A DNA stretch of 64,000 nucleotides from Urophycis tenuis (taxonomy: Eukaryota > Chordata > Actinopteri > Gadiformes > Phycidae), in contig JAXIVH010000014.1 of the NCBI GenBank assembly GCA_036785325.1, positions 2,082,286-2,146,285 of the forward strand. Direction: 5' to 3'. Position 1 is the stretch's first letter; every line of letters starts with the position of its first letter. This document shows positions 43,879 to 62,700 of this stretch, one piece after another. Position numbers and translations under genes: made by a program. The notes below the pieces were generated by a model. It was given only the letters and a program-made list of their open reading frames with translations, did no database searches and was not told the DNA's origin.

Positions 43879-46800
43879 CAATTACGGTTATGACGATATG
43901 TCAACTACTGGCTTGAGGTGATGACTAAGAACGTCTGTCGTCGGGGGCAGCCCTAGGTAGATTTACGGTTATGCAAACCCCATCAGGAAAACACAATATT
44001 TTCCACACATTGCAAGAGTGAACGAATGTGTAATGTTTGCCGGATATTGGCATTTCCATTTTGAGTGCAACTCATTGTCAAATCATTGTCTGTACTAGTG
44101 TGTGTGTGTGTGTGTGCGGTGCGTTTTATGAGTGTACAAAGACAAAATGGAACCAACACACAAAAAAAAACAACCAAAACTACAGATGCCAATATGAGAA
44201 ACGCATGCGTGTCCGGCCGCGTGTGTGTGTGCGTAATATAAAACCAGTCACACACAGGAACAGGGTTGGTGCGTCTGTGTGTGTGTGTTTTTTTTGTTGC
44301 GGGTGTACTTTCCCACGTGCAGCTGTGTGCGCTGGTACCGTTTCGGCCTGCCTTCCCTTCACGACGTTTGCCACGTTCAGTCCGTCCACCACCACGTCAA
44401 ATGGCGGCGCCCTCCGCACGAACGCCCTGAAGCTCTCCAGCTCCTAGACGTCACAGACACGGGGGGAAGAGGGAGTCACAGTGCAGCCAAACAGTCTCAA
44501 GCACTTGAGTTTTTAAAACGGAAATCCCACTTGGGATGGTACTGTTGAATCAGGAGGTATGAGTGTGTGTGTGTTGGGGGGGGGGGGTTGGGGGCGGTAA
44601 GTTAAGGTTCAAGTGCATGTAAGTTTAAAAAAAGGGAAAAAACCTCAAGAGTAACCAAAGACTAAAGGGTACCATTCACACTAAATACACAGACTGGTAC
44701 TGCGCCGTGTTGCATTCAGTTTGCACCGGGGAAACAGACAAAACATGCACGACCACCCACACACACCTGTTGACATCAAGACACTGAAGGCCTGAGCTTC
44801 TACATGCACGTGGTGTGCCTGTGTGTGTGTGTGTGTGTGTGTGTGACTGTGTGTGTGTGTGTGTGTGTGACTGTGTGTGTGTGTGTGTGTGGGGGGGGGG
44901 GGGGGGTTTGTGTGCTTGTAGCAGCCACATACAGTTGTTGTGGAGGTGGTGGGGCGGGACAAGGACAACAAGACAGAAGGGCAGAGGAGAGACAAGTTGA
45001 GAGTAAGACGGCCAGAGAGAGAGAGAGAGACATAGAGAGAATGGTAGCGAGTGACAGAGTAAGTCCAGTGTAATTATCCTGGGACTTTCCAGAGCTGATA
45101 TGTGAAACTACCTCATTGTGCTACTGGGGATTATGTGACTGCTTAAGACACAAAGACGCATGCGTGTGAGACAGTGTGCACACGCACACGCACACACACA
45201 CACACACACACACACTCAAATGCCTACTGTACAAACATACAGCCATGCAAATGCATACACAATAAAGGGCACATGCATCTAAGCCATGCATGTATTTACA
45301 ACGCAATGAAAATACTACAAGCACGCATATGATATTGTTCGTTATTAAAAATACCAAACTCATATATATATTCATTTGTGGTGGCAGATATCGTTTTCTG
45401 CTGCAAAGAAAAGGACCCAGCCCTGCATTCTGCAGGGCTGGGTCCTTTTAGTGGTCAGCCTGGTACACTTCCAGGCTCACCGGAGTGTTTTTATTCTAAA
45501 AGAATATCTTGCTTCCAAACAAATATTCAACCAATCTGTCTATGACAGGATGGGTCCACCTGTGACACAGTGTTGTGGTTGTTGTCGTTCATGTTCAGTT
45601 TGAGTTGCATGCCAGAGAGGCGGTCTCCATCTACCACTGTGTAGCTGCAGTTGTGTGTGCATGGGTAGAAAAAGTCAGGAAAGCATCCAATTGTGGTTTT
45701 GCCACAAAGCATCGTTTAGTTTCCTCCCGCCATGCGTGTCACGTCACCAATGAACCTGAAACAAATAACATGCTTTACACTCCTGCTTATATGGCCATGC
45801 TTTTAGACATGGCCCCATGCCTCCAGGCCTGAACCTTGAGAGTTTTTTTCCCGGGAAATCCTCCCTATCTGCCTCTATGGTGCTGCTGCGTGTTTTGGAC
45901 TCAGACTTGCTTCACGTTGGAGTCCAACGTGCTGGAAATCCCCGTATTTTTGGGACCGGCAGTTCCATCAACCAAATCCACCCACCCACCCCCAGCCAAA
46001 AGAGAGTACAGCAAGCGAAAGTAAGATGTGAAAGTCTGTGTTCATGTGCGTGTGCGTATGAAAAGTATTATTATATTATTATATATAGTATACAGTATTA
46101 TTATTATTAGATTATTCTTTTTTTTAGCTTATAATAAAGCCATAAGTTAAAAGAAAAATATAATGAATGAGTGAAGACATGAATAACCGAATTTAGAAGA
46201 AGAAGAAGAAGAATTACTCTTTTGATCCCGTGAGGGAAATTTGGTCTCTGCATTTAACCCAATCGTGAATTAGTGAAACACTCAGAACACAGTGACGGTG
46301 AGGCACACAGTGAGGTGAAGCACACACTTAAACCCGATGCAGTGAGCTTCCTGCAACAGTGGCGCTCGGGGATACTGGTCGGGGTTCGAACCGGCAACCC
46401 CCCGGTTACAAGTCCGAAGCCCTAACCAGTAGGCATGAACAGCACGAGGCCTGTTGATTGTGGGCTTTTTTTTAACATTTGTTCTGTCCAGGCTGTTTAG
46501 CACCATCCTCCTGTGCTCGTAACCAGGGAGCCTTTAGAAGGGGACGTCCACATCAAAACCACTAAGTTACCACTAAGTTCTCCTGAACTGGAATGGAAAA
46601 CATGGTAGCCACTAAGTCAAGGAACACGGCATGAGCAAAGACAGCTGCAGCCGAACGCACACCTTCCTCAATTTGAAGAGTCAATCACTTTACTGAAGAA
46701 AAAAAGCCTTAAAAAAAAATCCCAATATACTACACCCTAAGATGAAGTCAAGCCAGATCATCAACTAAACGTTGAACCCAGCAGGCCGGGGAAGAGCGCT

Positions 46801-48652
46801 GCTCAGTTTGTTTCCACGTGGGTAAAGACTACGCTTTTGAGGGGGTCCCGAGGGGATCGATTACACGTGGTCTGAGAAAGGAACGGGTTGAGGTGATTGC
46901 AGTATGGTTCATTTAGAAAGCGAAACAGCGGTTTTGAGCGCGCCTGCCGGCAAACCCGCCTGCGCGGCTCCCAGGGGCACCGCCACGCGGTCCTGATCGA
47001 GTCTCACCATCGGCCTTGCAGGAGGAAGCTACGACAAACACATTGGGTTTGACTCGACAAAGTAAAATGAATAATAACTCCTACCCAAGTCCCATTTGGT
47101 GACAAGTGTCTAATGAACGTAATTGTGTTGAAGAGACACAAACAGAACACAGCCCGAGTAGCAAGTAAGGCTTCGTCTAACTTAGGCTTCCTGTCATAAG
47201 CTGCAAAAAAAAAGCAGCAAAAAGCAGAATCACAGCATCGGTGCCGTCGACCCATTGGTGTATACACTGTTACGCTGCAGACTGTTATGCTGTGGACTGT
47301 TACGCTGTAGACTGTTATGCTGTACACTGTTATGCTGTAGTAGACTGTTACGTTGTAGACCGTTACGCTGTAGACCGTTACGCTGTAGACCGTTACGCTG
47401 TAGACCGTTACGCTGTATACGTTACGCTGTTGACTGTTACGCTGTTGACTGTTACACTGTAGACTGTTATGTTGTAGACTGTTATGTTGTAGACTGTTAC
47501 GCTGTAGACTGTTACGCTGTAGACTGTTACGTTGTAGACTGTTATGTTGTAGACTGTTATGCTGTAGACTGTTACGCTGTAGACTGTTACCCTGTAGACT
47601 GTTACCCTGTAGACTGTTAAGCTGTAGACTGTTAAGCTGTAGACTGTTACGTTGTAGACTGTTACGCTGTAGACTGTTACACTGTAGATTGTTATGTTGT
47701 AGACAGCTACGTTGTAGACTGTTACGCTGTAGACTGTTATGCTGTAGACTGTTACGTTGGTGACTGTTACGCTGTAGACTGTTAAGCTGTAGAGTCTACA
47801 GCTTAACAGTCTACAATGTAACAGTGTACAGCGTAACAGTCTACAATGTAACCGTCTACAGTGTAAACGGTTACATTGTAGACTGTTACATTGTAGACTG
47901 TTACGCTATAGACTGTTATGCTGTAGAGTCTACAGCATAACAGTCTATAGTGTAACAGTCTACAGTGTAGACTGTTACCCTGTAGACTGTTAAGTTGTAG
48001 ATTGTTACGCTGCAGACTGTTAGCTGTAGACTGTTACGCTGTAGACTGTTATGAGGCCCTAGATGTCTCCTCATTACAGACCTGCCAACCTTGAAGACAT
48101 TTTGAGTAAACACATGCCCCCCAACATTCCCCCGGCCCCCCGCCCGCACCCAAAACCCCCCTGCCAATGTACGCTCAACCGTTGCCCACCCACCAGTGAG
48201 ACACCTCACTGTAAGGTATCTGTCGGGTGCCCGGGGGATGTTGGGGGCATGTGTGTACTTAAAATGTCTTCAAGGTTGGCAGGTCTGCCATTAGGCACGT
48301 TGAGGCCGAGAATTGAACGGCTGCGCCACTGAAGTCTATGTTCAAAACTCAATATTAAATAATAACTCTATATAAATAATAATAATAATAATAACCAATA
48401 TTAAATAATAACAATAATAATAACCAATATCAAATAACTATATAATAACTCATTATATCATTAATAACTAATTAAATCCTTTATATTATTCGACATGAAC
48501 CAAATCCCCATTTTCCCATTGACTCAGAATGGTGTCTGCCAATAAGTGTCTCACTGTCCAACCACTATGAGCTACCAATAGGCAGTTAGATGAACTACAC
48601 ATTAGTCACTCCTGCATGGGCTTCACAAACGGGTGGTCATGGCTACTGCTTG

Positions 48653-48686
<34 letters not shown>

Positions 48687-49122
48687 ACTGTATTTACCTC
48701 GGGTGTGGTCTTGTTGAAGACGTCCTTCCCCTGGATGATGTCAGCCATGACTCGGCCCTTAAGGTGCTGATACTCCTCTGTGGTGAGCTGGATAGACTCC
48801 AACTCTGACCCACAGCACTTGCACACACCTCTGAACAAAAAAAAACACCGCGCATACACCCACAATCACGAAAGAGGGCCAAGAAACACTCTGGCCTTTA
48901 TACGGTAGTGAAGTGCATATGATGACGGTGTTTGAAACCAAGGCCAACGGCAAAGCGCAAAAAAACCCCACATGGGACCTACTTGGGAGTGACTGTGGTC
49001 CATTCCCCTCTCCACTTCTGCCCTGGAAGGCTGTGAGAAACAGAAACAGGAGAGGATGGGACAGTTACAAGATCAGGTTGATACAAGAAAAAAAAAAAAG
49101 AGAAAACATGGGGACCACATCA

Positions 49123-49153
<31 letters not shown>

Positions 49154-50069
49154 ACCCCGTCGGCCTCGCTGTGACGTCACTACCTCTCGAACCAGGCTTT
49201 GATGGCGTGTGCGATGCTCTGCTGGGGGTACGCCTGGTTGTCCCTCATGTGACCCAGGATGCCCAGCAATCTGTCCCCGTAGTCGGCCCGGGACGCGCTC
49301 CCCGCCTCCCCTTCGCCTTCGCCGCCGTCACCGCCGCCCCTCGCCCCGGCTTCAAACAGCGCCTGCCAGGTGTCCGGCGGCGGGCTCATGCCCTCCGCCA
49401 TCAGCTCGTCGTAGAGCCGCCAGGCCGTGGCCGCGTCGCCGTGCAGCAGCGCCCCGCAGATGACGTCGCTGTAGTTGCGCGGCGACGGGGAGATGACCTG
49501 TTGGGAGCGTGGAGAGGAGACGGGCTCGGAACTTGCGGGGTGAAAGCCAGCCGGCGGAGAGGCCACACGGAGAGGCCACACGGAGAGGCCACACGGAGAG
49601 GCCACACGGAGTGGCCACACGGAGAGGCCACACGGAGAGGCCACACGGAGAGGCCACACGGAGTGGCCACACGGAGAGGCCACACGGAGAGGCCACACGG
49701 AGTGGCCACACGGAGAGGCCACACGGAGAGGCCACACGGAGTGGCCACACGGAGAGGCCACACGGAGTGGCCACACGGAGAGGCCACACTTTGCGTGACA
49801 GTGGCTGGTGGCCCTTTGAGCTAAACCAGCAGAATGAAATTCTGAGTCGGCTTCAAGACTGCGCGTGTGCACCTGTGTTGCGACCGCAACGCTTAGCTAT
49901 TGTCACTCGTAGATTTTTCTTCACCGATCTGTAACTTTTGTGTTTTACTTTCATGTTATTCATGAATAATCTATGAAAATGTACTCATATTTGTTCTATT
50001 TAAAACTTGTACACAGCAAATCCAGAAATCCTCACATATTTGTATCTTGAGCTAAGCAATTAGTGTGTG

Positions 50070-50105
<36 letters not shown>

Positions 50106-50828
50106 GACCTTCTTTATGTCCTGCAGGATGTGCAGGGCCTCCCTCCAGCTCTGTGTGCGGCTGAAGGCCTTGATGAAAAGGGTGGAGGCCCCCGTGTCCA
50201 GTGACGGGAAGGCCCCCCGCATGATCTGGTAGCAGTCTACTGCCTCCGCGTCGTGGCCCCCCTTCACACACATCGTCAGGTAAGTCAGCATCAGCTGGTA
50301 GGACATCGTCCCCGTGTCCAAGGCGACCCAGGTCAACAGAGACCTTTGGCGTTCATAAAGCAAGGGGAGGGGGGTGAACAGGTTGTGGCAGTTGATGTTG
50401 ATTTTCAAAAGATGGATGAATGGATCAAGAGAACAATGCAAGTCAAGCCCCGCCCGTTAACTCAACGCTGAAAGGTGCTGTAGGTAAGATTTGAGAGGAG
50501 AGAGCGAGAGCGAGAGAGAAAGAGAGAGCAGGATTTGTAAGCTAAACAATCCAAACCACCTCCCTCTCTGCTCCCTTCCTCAGTTTCTCTGCCATTGAAA
50601 AGGGTTGCATTCAACCCACCTGACATTGAAAAACAAGATGGAGGCCCTGGACCAATCAAGGAAGTGATACCCTGAAGTTTCCAACACTGAAGAAATTGGT
50701 TAGATCAGTGTCCTAACTAACTGTGGCATTAATATAACTGAAACTCTACTCACTCTACATTTACTCTCTTGAGCTCTACAACGATTGCATGTTGATATTT
50801 GGAAAGGAAATGGAACACAGGATGCCCA

Positions 50829-50862
<34 letters not shown>

Positions 50863-51655
50863 CCGAGACTCACTTGGCGATGTCTAGGTTTGCCCCCGTC
50901 TTGAACAGTATCGTCATCATACGCACATCAAAGGTCTCCAGACCGCCTGATTCTTCCTTCAGCTTCTTCCAGTCAGTGGGGGAGAGGGGCTTCTCAGGGA
51001 CCACCAGCCCACCTCGACAAACCAAACACAAATACTTAACACAGTAAATGGTCAATGGTTGTGTGTGTGTGTGTGTGCAGCTAAAAGCATTTCATCTACA
51101 AGATATATTTCATACAGTACTTTTAGGCCAGTTGTAGATGGATATTGGACAGCTGTGATATTGTATTGTATTTGCAATTTCCCTCAGGGATCATTAAAGT
51201 ATTTATGTCTGTCTGTCTGTATTTCGGTCATTTAAACACTCCTGGCCCTTCAGCAAGCTTGTCCAGAACTACAAGTACTAAGCTATTATGACTCATGTGA
51301 TGCTGATGAGATGGGTAGCTTTTCTACTTGTTGGGGATTGTCTTCTTCTGCTCTGGTCTTCCGCCGCATCCTCCAGCTCCAGGGATGACTGAGAAGTCTT
51401 TCTCTTCAGCAGCTCTGTTATCCTCTTAGCGTTGCCAGCAGCGAACACCGACGTCGGGAAGGAAGGCTTCTGTCTTATCGTGAAGCTTTCCGTTTGTCTG
51501 ATTGTTTTGTCAGTTTGTCGGTGGCTGCTTTTTAGTCCCCCCGGTTTAATGCGTTTACTGCACATAGTTCGTGTACACATTTTTCCCTGACGGAAATTAT
51601 GACTTAGTACATTGAGGCACAGCCTTGCTTTAAATATCAATGCAGGACCCATCAT
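41171..51655 (-). CDS. prorp: PRORP (mitochondrial RNase P catalytic subunit 3, KIAA0391/MRPP3)
   Basis: Protein-only endonuclease that, with TRMT10C and HSD17B10, cleaves 5' leaders from mitochondrial tRNA precursors in the matrix. Exons in coding order: 51655-51328, 51012-50874, 50343-50109, 49497-49184, 49030-48983, 48830-48698, 44443-44339, 42981-42833, 42120-41922, 41299-41171. All phases close, giving 592 residues (human 583). The N-terminus is basic and Arg/Lys-rich, as for a mitochondrial presequence. PPR-type helices follow (SWREALHILQDIKK, AATAWRLYDELMAEGM). The zinc site is CKCC plus C-terminal SWH and WLC. The NYN nuclease core has [32 protein letters not shown] and SRDLMRDHKACLPD, with its acidic residues intact. 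The third exon ends at an unusual GTCCGC donor. The gene is head-to-head with PPP2R3C. Confidence 0.96.
41490..41905 (+). repeat. CT-rich polypyrimidine tract with ~31-48 bp tandem units in the last PRORP intron
   Basis: Units such as 'ctttctcatcccctcccctc' and 'aactcctcc' recur at about 41665-41860, ending in a C-run near 41874-41889 and (CCT)n up to the exon boundary. On the transcribed strand it is a purine-rich (GA) tract just after the 5' splice site. Confidence 0.8.
42669..42800 (+). repeat. Interrupted (TG)n microsatellite in a PRORP intron
   Basis: About 130 bp of TG with 'tacgtg' interruptions, ending about 30 bases past the donor of the PRORP exon 42833-42981 on the minus strand. 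Confidence 0.9.
42982..44338. other. PRORP intron, no gene seen
   Basis: Includes (AATTC)n at about 43156-43179, a T-run and (TG)n at about 43828-43875, and CA/TG tracts near 44100-44120 and 44219-44232. No exon or mobile element was recognised. Confidence 0.55.
44444..47240. other. Large PRORP intron: microsatellites, hairpin and SINE-like copy
   Basis: TG tracts lie at about 44819-44890 with a G-run at 44891-44906, GA repeats near 45015-45040 and a CA tract near 45180-45215. A 19-bp perfect hairpin lies at 45409-45449 (see findings), and a reversed tRNA-SINE-like copy at about 46200-46440 ('ggggttcgaaccggcaaccc'). AT-rich repeats lie near 46065-46110. No coding exon between 44443 and 48698. 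Confidence 0.6.
46205..46440 (-). mobile_element. SINE-like repeat, reversed
   Basis: A B-box complement ('ggttcgaacc'), 'ctctgcatttaacccaatc' and '(gaa)n' at one end resemble tRNA-derived fish SINEs. It is a different subfamily from the six copies beginning at 2238. Preceded by (AGA)n at about 46196-46213. Confidence 0.55.
47258..48056. repeat. 15-bp minisatellite with strand-flipped blocks
   Basis: A unit close to 'tgtagactgttacgc' repeats about 50 times across 800 bp. At about 47794-47865 and 47929-47964 the unit switches to its reverse complement, then back, generating palindromes at the switch points. It keeps open reading frames on both strands simply because 15 is a multiple of 3. It is not a gene. 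It lies in a PRORP intron. Confidence 0.95.
48077..48287. mobile_element. Inverted-repeat DNA element (MITE), 211 bp
   Basis: The ends are near-perfect inverted repeats of about 57-59 bp, starting 'cagacctgccaaccttgaag' on the left and ending with its complement on the right (two substitutions and two 1-base indels). The flanks share 'catta', offset by one base, a possible target duplication. It contains no coding sequence. hAT-like CAG...CTG termini suggest but do not prove the superfamily. Confidence 0.8.
48355..48490. repeat. (TAA)n-rich AT tract
   Basis: Imperfect 'aataataat' and 'aaccaatattaaat' units. Simple-sequence DNA within the PRORP intron. Confidence 0.8.
49127..49153 (+). repeat. 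Poly-C run of 27 bases next to a PRORP exon
   Basis: On the transcribed (minus) strand this is a G-run about 30 bases after the donor of exon 49497-49184, with G-quadruplex potential. Confidence 0.9.
49553..49790 (+). repeat. 13-bp minisatellite next to the PRORP exon ending at 49497
   Basis: About 18 tandem units of 'gaggccacacgga', with a 'gtggcc' variant in a patterned minority. The array starts about 55 bases upstream (in gene orientation) of the acceptor of exon 49497-49184. Three units make 39 bp, so both strands stay open and produce misleading long reading frames. Confidence 0.95.
49798..50108. other. PRORP intron, (GTGC)n tract at the donor side
   Basis: Unique AT-rich sequence, then (GTGC)n at about 50068-50104 directly abutting the PRORP donor at 50108/50107. 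Confidence 0.7.
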
Positions 51656-52119
51656 TAGTAGTCAAACCTAAAAGGCCAGCTATTAGTGAATATAGACCGT
51701 ATCACACGGTCATTAATGATATTGATCACTAAACTGGACGCTGTCAACCAACATACATGAACAGCCGACTTTTACACGTACACCACTGAACTGTCAAAAC
51801 AGTTGCTCAGACCGAAAACGACAACACTACAACACTGTTGCACATAACTTGATTACGATTATGTAATGTGTAGATACGTGGTGATCGTCCTTCATCGTGG
51901 CAGTCAGCAAATGTTCTCGTTGTTCAAGTTCACAGAGTAATTCATTTTTCTCCCAGCCCAACTTGAAGACATGTGTCGTCGCACGCTACAACGTCATCAA
52001 CACTCGACGCGGTGTTTACCAACTGTGTGTCATAAGCCCTATATATATACAGTCTATGGTCATAAGTCGCTCAAATACATGTTTACGGTTCTCTTTCTGA
52101 GTTTGGGTTCTTTTAAACT
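51656..52119. promoter_or_regulatory. Shared bidirectional promoter region of PRORP and PPP2R3C
   Basis: Only 464 bp separate the PRORP ATG (minus) from the PPP2R3C ATG (plus). The human pair is also head-to-head. No TATA box stands out. Regulatory function is inferred from geometry and synteny. Confidence 0.65.
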
Positions 52120-58740
<6,621 letters not shown>

Positions 58741-59712
58741 AGACGGAGAGAAGGAAGGGGGAGATCAGGGCTGGGATATAATGGGAGGGAAATTGGGAAG
58801 AAGATAGGAGTGAGAGAAAGGAACAATGGATGACAGGAACTAGAGTAGTCAAGTTAATTTATCTTTATTTTGTTGTATAGTGCTCTAATTGTTTAACTCA
58901 TTCACATTTACATTATAATTCCAGTGTTTTTTATTGCCTCATTGTACACTGTATATACATATAAAGTATGCTGTATGTAGATATTGTGCGTAAGTTTTTG
59001 TTGGTTTTTATCATTCCGTCTGACGTACAATTTAGTAGGGTACACTCAGGAGAATTACCCTTTTTATGAAGTTCCACACGCAACACATAACTGTAAAAAT
59101 CCAAGGGATTCCCCACTGCTGGTCATAAGACGTTGATCATTAGTCACATACCTAGATTATTGTGACATTTTTTAGGTTAAATCTCAAATGAGTGGCATAC
59201 CACATGCCACATGGTGTATGGTACCTATTCTAAAAGGTCATATTGGCCTATATAATATAGTACATATTTGTACATACTACAGTACATATTACAATACTAT
59301 AATGGTAATATATAGTATAATATAAATGGCGTAAATGTAAAAACTACAGCTCACACGCCAACACAGTTGAAAGCTATATAGAACTATGCCAGTAGGTGAA
59401 GCAACTAAACTCATGTTCCTTGAGATAAAATAACGCCACCATCGTGCGTTCCAAAGCTCAGTGAGTAACATTGAATTTCCCATAGAGGGAGCTGTTTTGC
59501 CTTCCTAATTATTTCCTATTGTCATCGATTAATTTTTTGTAATTATTAAGGTTTTTTTTAAACTATATTAACGTTATATTTACAGTATGTTTGTTAAATA
59601 ACAAAGTAATCATCAATTCAAATCTTAATTTCAAAAACTGCCAAAATGAATGAAAGCGTTTGATGACGCCATCTTCCTGCGACTGTAACGTCGTTCATAA
59701 CATCAACACAAC
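58741..59712. other. PPP2R3C 3' UTR and intergenic spacer to NRDE2
   Basis: About 970 bp of AT-rich unique sequence. No canonical AATAAA stands out close to the stop. The NRDE2 promoter must lie in the right part, where no TATA box is evident. Confidence 0.6.
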
Positions 59713-62700
59713 ATGGCACTATTTCCAGCTTTCGCAGCAGTCACGACCAAAACAGTTGATGCTTCGTCCAAAGGTTATTATAAACATATGTGCGGTCAAC
59801 GTGTTTACTGTGGAAATCATTTCTGTAGAAAGTCAATGTGACCTACCAACAGGCAGTAGCTCGCCTAACGTTAAGTCACACTGTCGCTAAACACCTCAGA
59901 GCTGATGCTCATGTTGATCTTGACTTCAATTTTACTAACTTTTTAAAGATCGCATCTTGAAATGAGTTTGACATGGCGTAGATACCTATACAATTTGTAA
60001 AATGTTGTTGTCATTAAGTGTGTGTAGTCATTTGAAAGTTACTCACTCCTTGAAGGCAATTGCATAAACCAAATTCCTTTTGTCCACATTGTCATCTTAT
60101 ATTTAGACTGGTTGACCAATAAGAGTTTTGGAGCTGATGATGCATTGGCTCTCAACCAACGTGTTTTAAAGTCCAGCGAAAGTCAGAAACAAGATGATTC
60201 CAGGTAGGAAAATACATGCATTGTCCAGTTGAAATCAAGCTCGCTGTTATCTCTGTTATATGTTAAGAGGCTAATCATGAAGTAAACATGAATAAATCCA
60301 GCATCTCAAGCTTCACTCAGATAACCTTTTAATAAAGTTTATCCGCGTGATTGATTTCGTATTCAATTCCAATAAACAGTACATCAGATGTCGAATGTGT
60401 TTTTAACTGTCCTTCTGTTTTACCAGGGAGGTGAGTTCTGAGGAAGAGGAGAAAGGGAACGAGGATGACAAGCCACCCAAAAAGAAGAAGAAGAAGAAGG
60501 AGAAGAAGAAAAAGAAGAAGAAACACAAGAGGAGGGACAGGAGCTCTTCAGTCAGCAGCGGTTCGGGCTCCGACACCGTTTATCCCAGCGACCTCAAGAG
60601 GGCGCAGGAGAGAGAAAGGTCCTTACACGCACACCACACGTCTCGCCCGCATGCACTGTCGCAACCTTGCCAAGATGTGTGTGATTGGGTGAATGCAAAC
60701 ATGCATGTACTCAACCCTCACCTGTCCAAACCGGCCTATTCACTGTAATGTTCAGTATACTGTCCACTTGGCTCATCTTCACGGTATTACTGTTTTATTC
60801 TCCCCCTCCCACACACGTCTATCACCTTATATCTCGTCTTGCTTTATTCATGCTATATGCTTTATATTCTCCTGCACTTTAAGGTGTCCTGAAAGGCGCC
60901 CCCAAATAAAATGTATTATTATTATTGATATTATTATGCACACACACACGGTGTTTCATTTCCATGTGTGTGAGTGTCACCGTGTGTTGTTCCGCCCCAG
61001 GGAAAAGCCTGCTCCGCTAGCCAGTCGTTTCTCCTGGCTCGATGACGTGCGTACCCCCACCACGCAGCCGTTCTGTGTGGACAGGAAACCAGACCCAGCC
61101 AACTGGACCTACAAGTCCATTTACAGGGCGGACATAGCCAGGTAAACTGGCTCACTGATTGACGCACTCACCTGGAATTGTCCAGCTTTACCTCGGTTGC
61201 ATGTCGATTGCTTTAAAAAAAAATCAATTGTAATAAATAAAGTACTGTAGGGTGAATCCTGTTTCAAGGTTTTTTTCGGTACCGTTTCTTGACCAACCAT
61301 TAAAATGAACTTTTGGCCAGCTAGCATCAGGGATATGTGTTCTCCCACTTAAAATGAACCCAAACATCATCACCACCACCTTACACTCACACTAACTGTT
61401 TCATCCCCGTGTTCCTGTGTTGCAGGTACAGACGGAAGGGCACGTCATCGCTGGGCCTGGACCCTCGTTTCCAGGCAATCACCTGGGAGGAGTCGGAGCA
61501 AGGTGGCAAGAAACGAAAGAAATCTGAAGCCAAGCGGGGGGCGGCTGACCGCTACTTTTCGCCGGTCAGTCAGCAGCTGCTTAGGTCCGAGCCCACCGTG
61601 GCCACCCTGCCCAGGACGGGAGCAGGCGGCGATGCGCCCAGAACAGACACCTTTCTTCCTCTGGGGGCCGAAGAGGGAGACGGCAGAGGGGAGACTGGTA
61701 GGACACGGTTTCATTTAGCTTGCTCGGTCTGTCACAAGCAATTGGAATTGTCAACAAATATATGCAAAACAGGTCAAATGGGGCTAGTTCAATTCTTAAC
61801 TGATGAAAAGCCATGAAAAGCACTTGATTAGGTCTGAAAAAAAGTCTTAAATTTGGGGTGATCAAACCTGGGGAAACCCTGTTGAAAGTACACTTTAAAG
61901 TAACCAAACGTTAAAAAGGGAACCGCGGAAAACGAGGGTTCATCAGAATTAACCGGTCAGGTCAAATAGTGTCAGGCGATGCGTTAGGTCGCCTGGCACT
62001 TATTTAACCAATCGGAACGCTTTTACCATAACCTGCGTTTCTCTGGTGTTTCTCTTCATCCACCACCTGCAGCAGGGAGGGTGCAGACGACGGCCGCCAA
62101 CCCCCTGGGCGTGTACGACGCCGGCACGGCACTGTGGGCCCAGGGGAAGGGCAGGCCGGAGCAGCCCGAGGAGCCCAGCCAGGCCACGGCGGAGGACCAG
62201 AGGGCGGCCAACCTGTCCGAGAAGACAGGAGACTTCAACAGGCGGCTGAGGGAGGAACCAGGAGATACCCAGCTGTGGCTGGAGTTCATACGGCACCAAG
62301 TAAGGAACTTTTTTGACGTTTGATGTTTGACGTTTGCGTCACTCCGGCTAATCCTACGGTTATTGCGAAATGACAAAAAAAAGGTGCTTTTTCTGTTTGG
62401 GTCTTTTTCTCTTTTGACTTATCTTAACTCCTGTGTCCTGTCTGTTTCACTCTGTGTGATTACGGATTTCATACATATTGAACATGTGTACACGTTTGTA
62501 TATCCAATCGAGCAAGGTTAGAGTTTAGACCGCCCTCTGCTCATTTCTGACCAATCGGGGCGTCTTTTTACCGATGGGGAATCCATCTTGCCGGTCAATC
62601 ACAGGTGTGGGGAATGCAATGGCAAAGAAAAATACCAGAAAGGAAAAAGGAAGGGAGCAGATAGTGAGTGTGGACGTCGCTTTGGGTGTTTAGTTTTAAA

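Noticed and set aside
47241..47620. CYAVDCY-repeat protein on the plus strand
   Set aside because: It is a 15-bp minisatellite whose period is divisible by 3; no start context, splice sites or conservation.
47258..48056. CRISPR-like regular repeats
   Set aside because: The units are directly tandem without unique spacers, in a vertebrate intron.
49352..49872. SVWPLRVAS-repeat proteins
   Set aside because: They come from the 13-bp intronic minisatellite; three units equal 39 bp, so all frames stay open.
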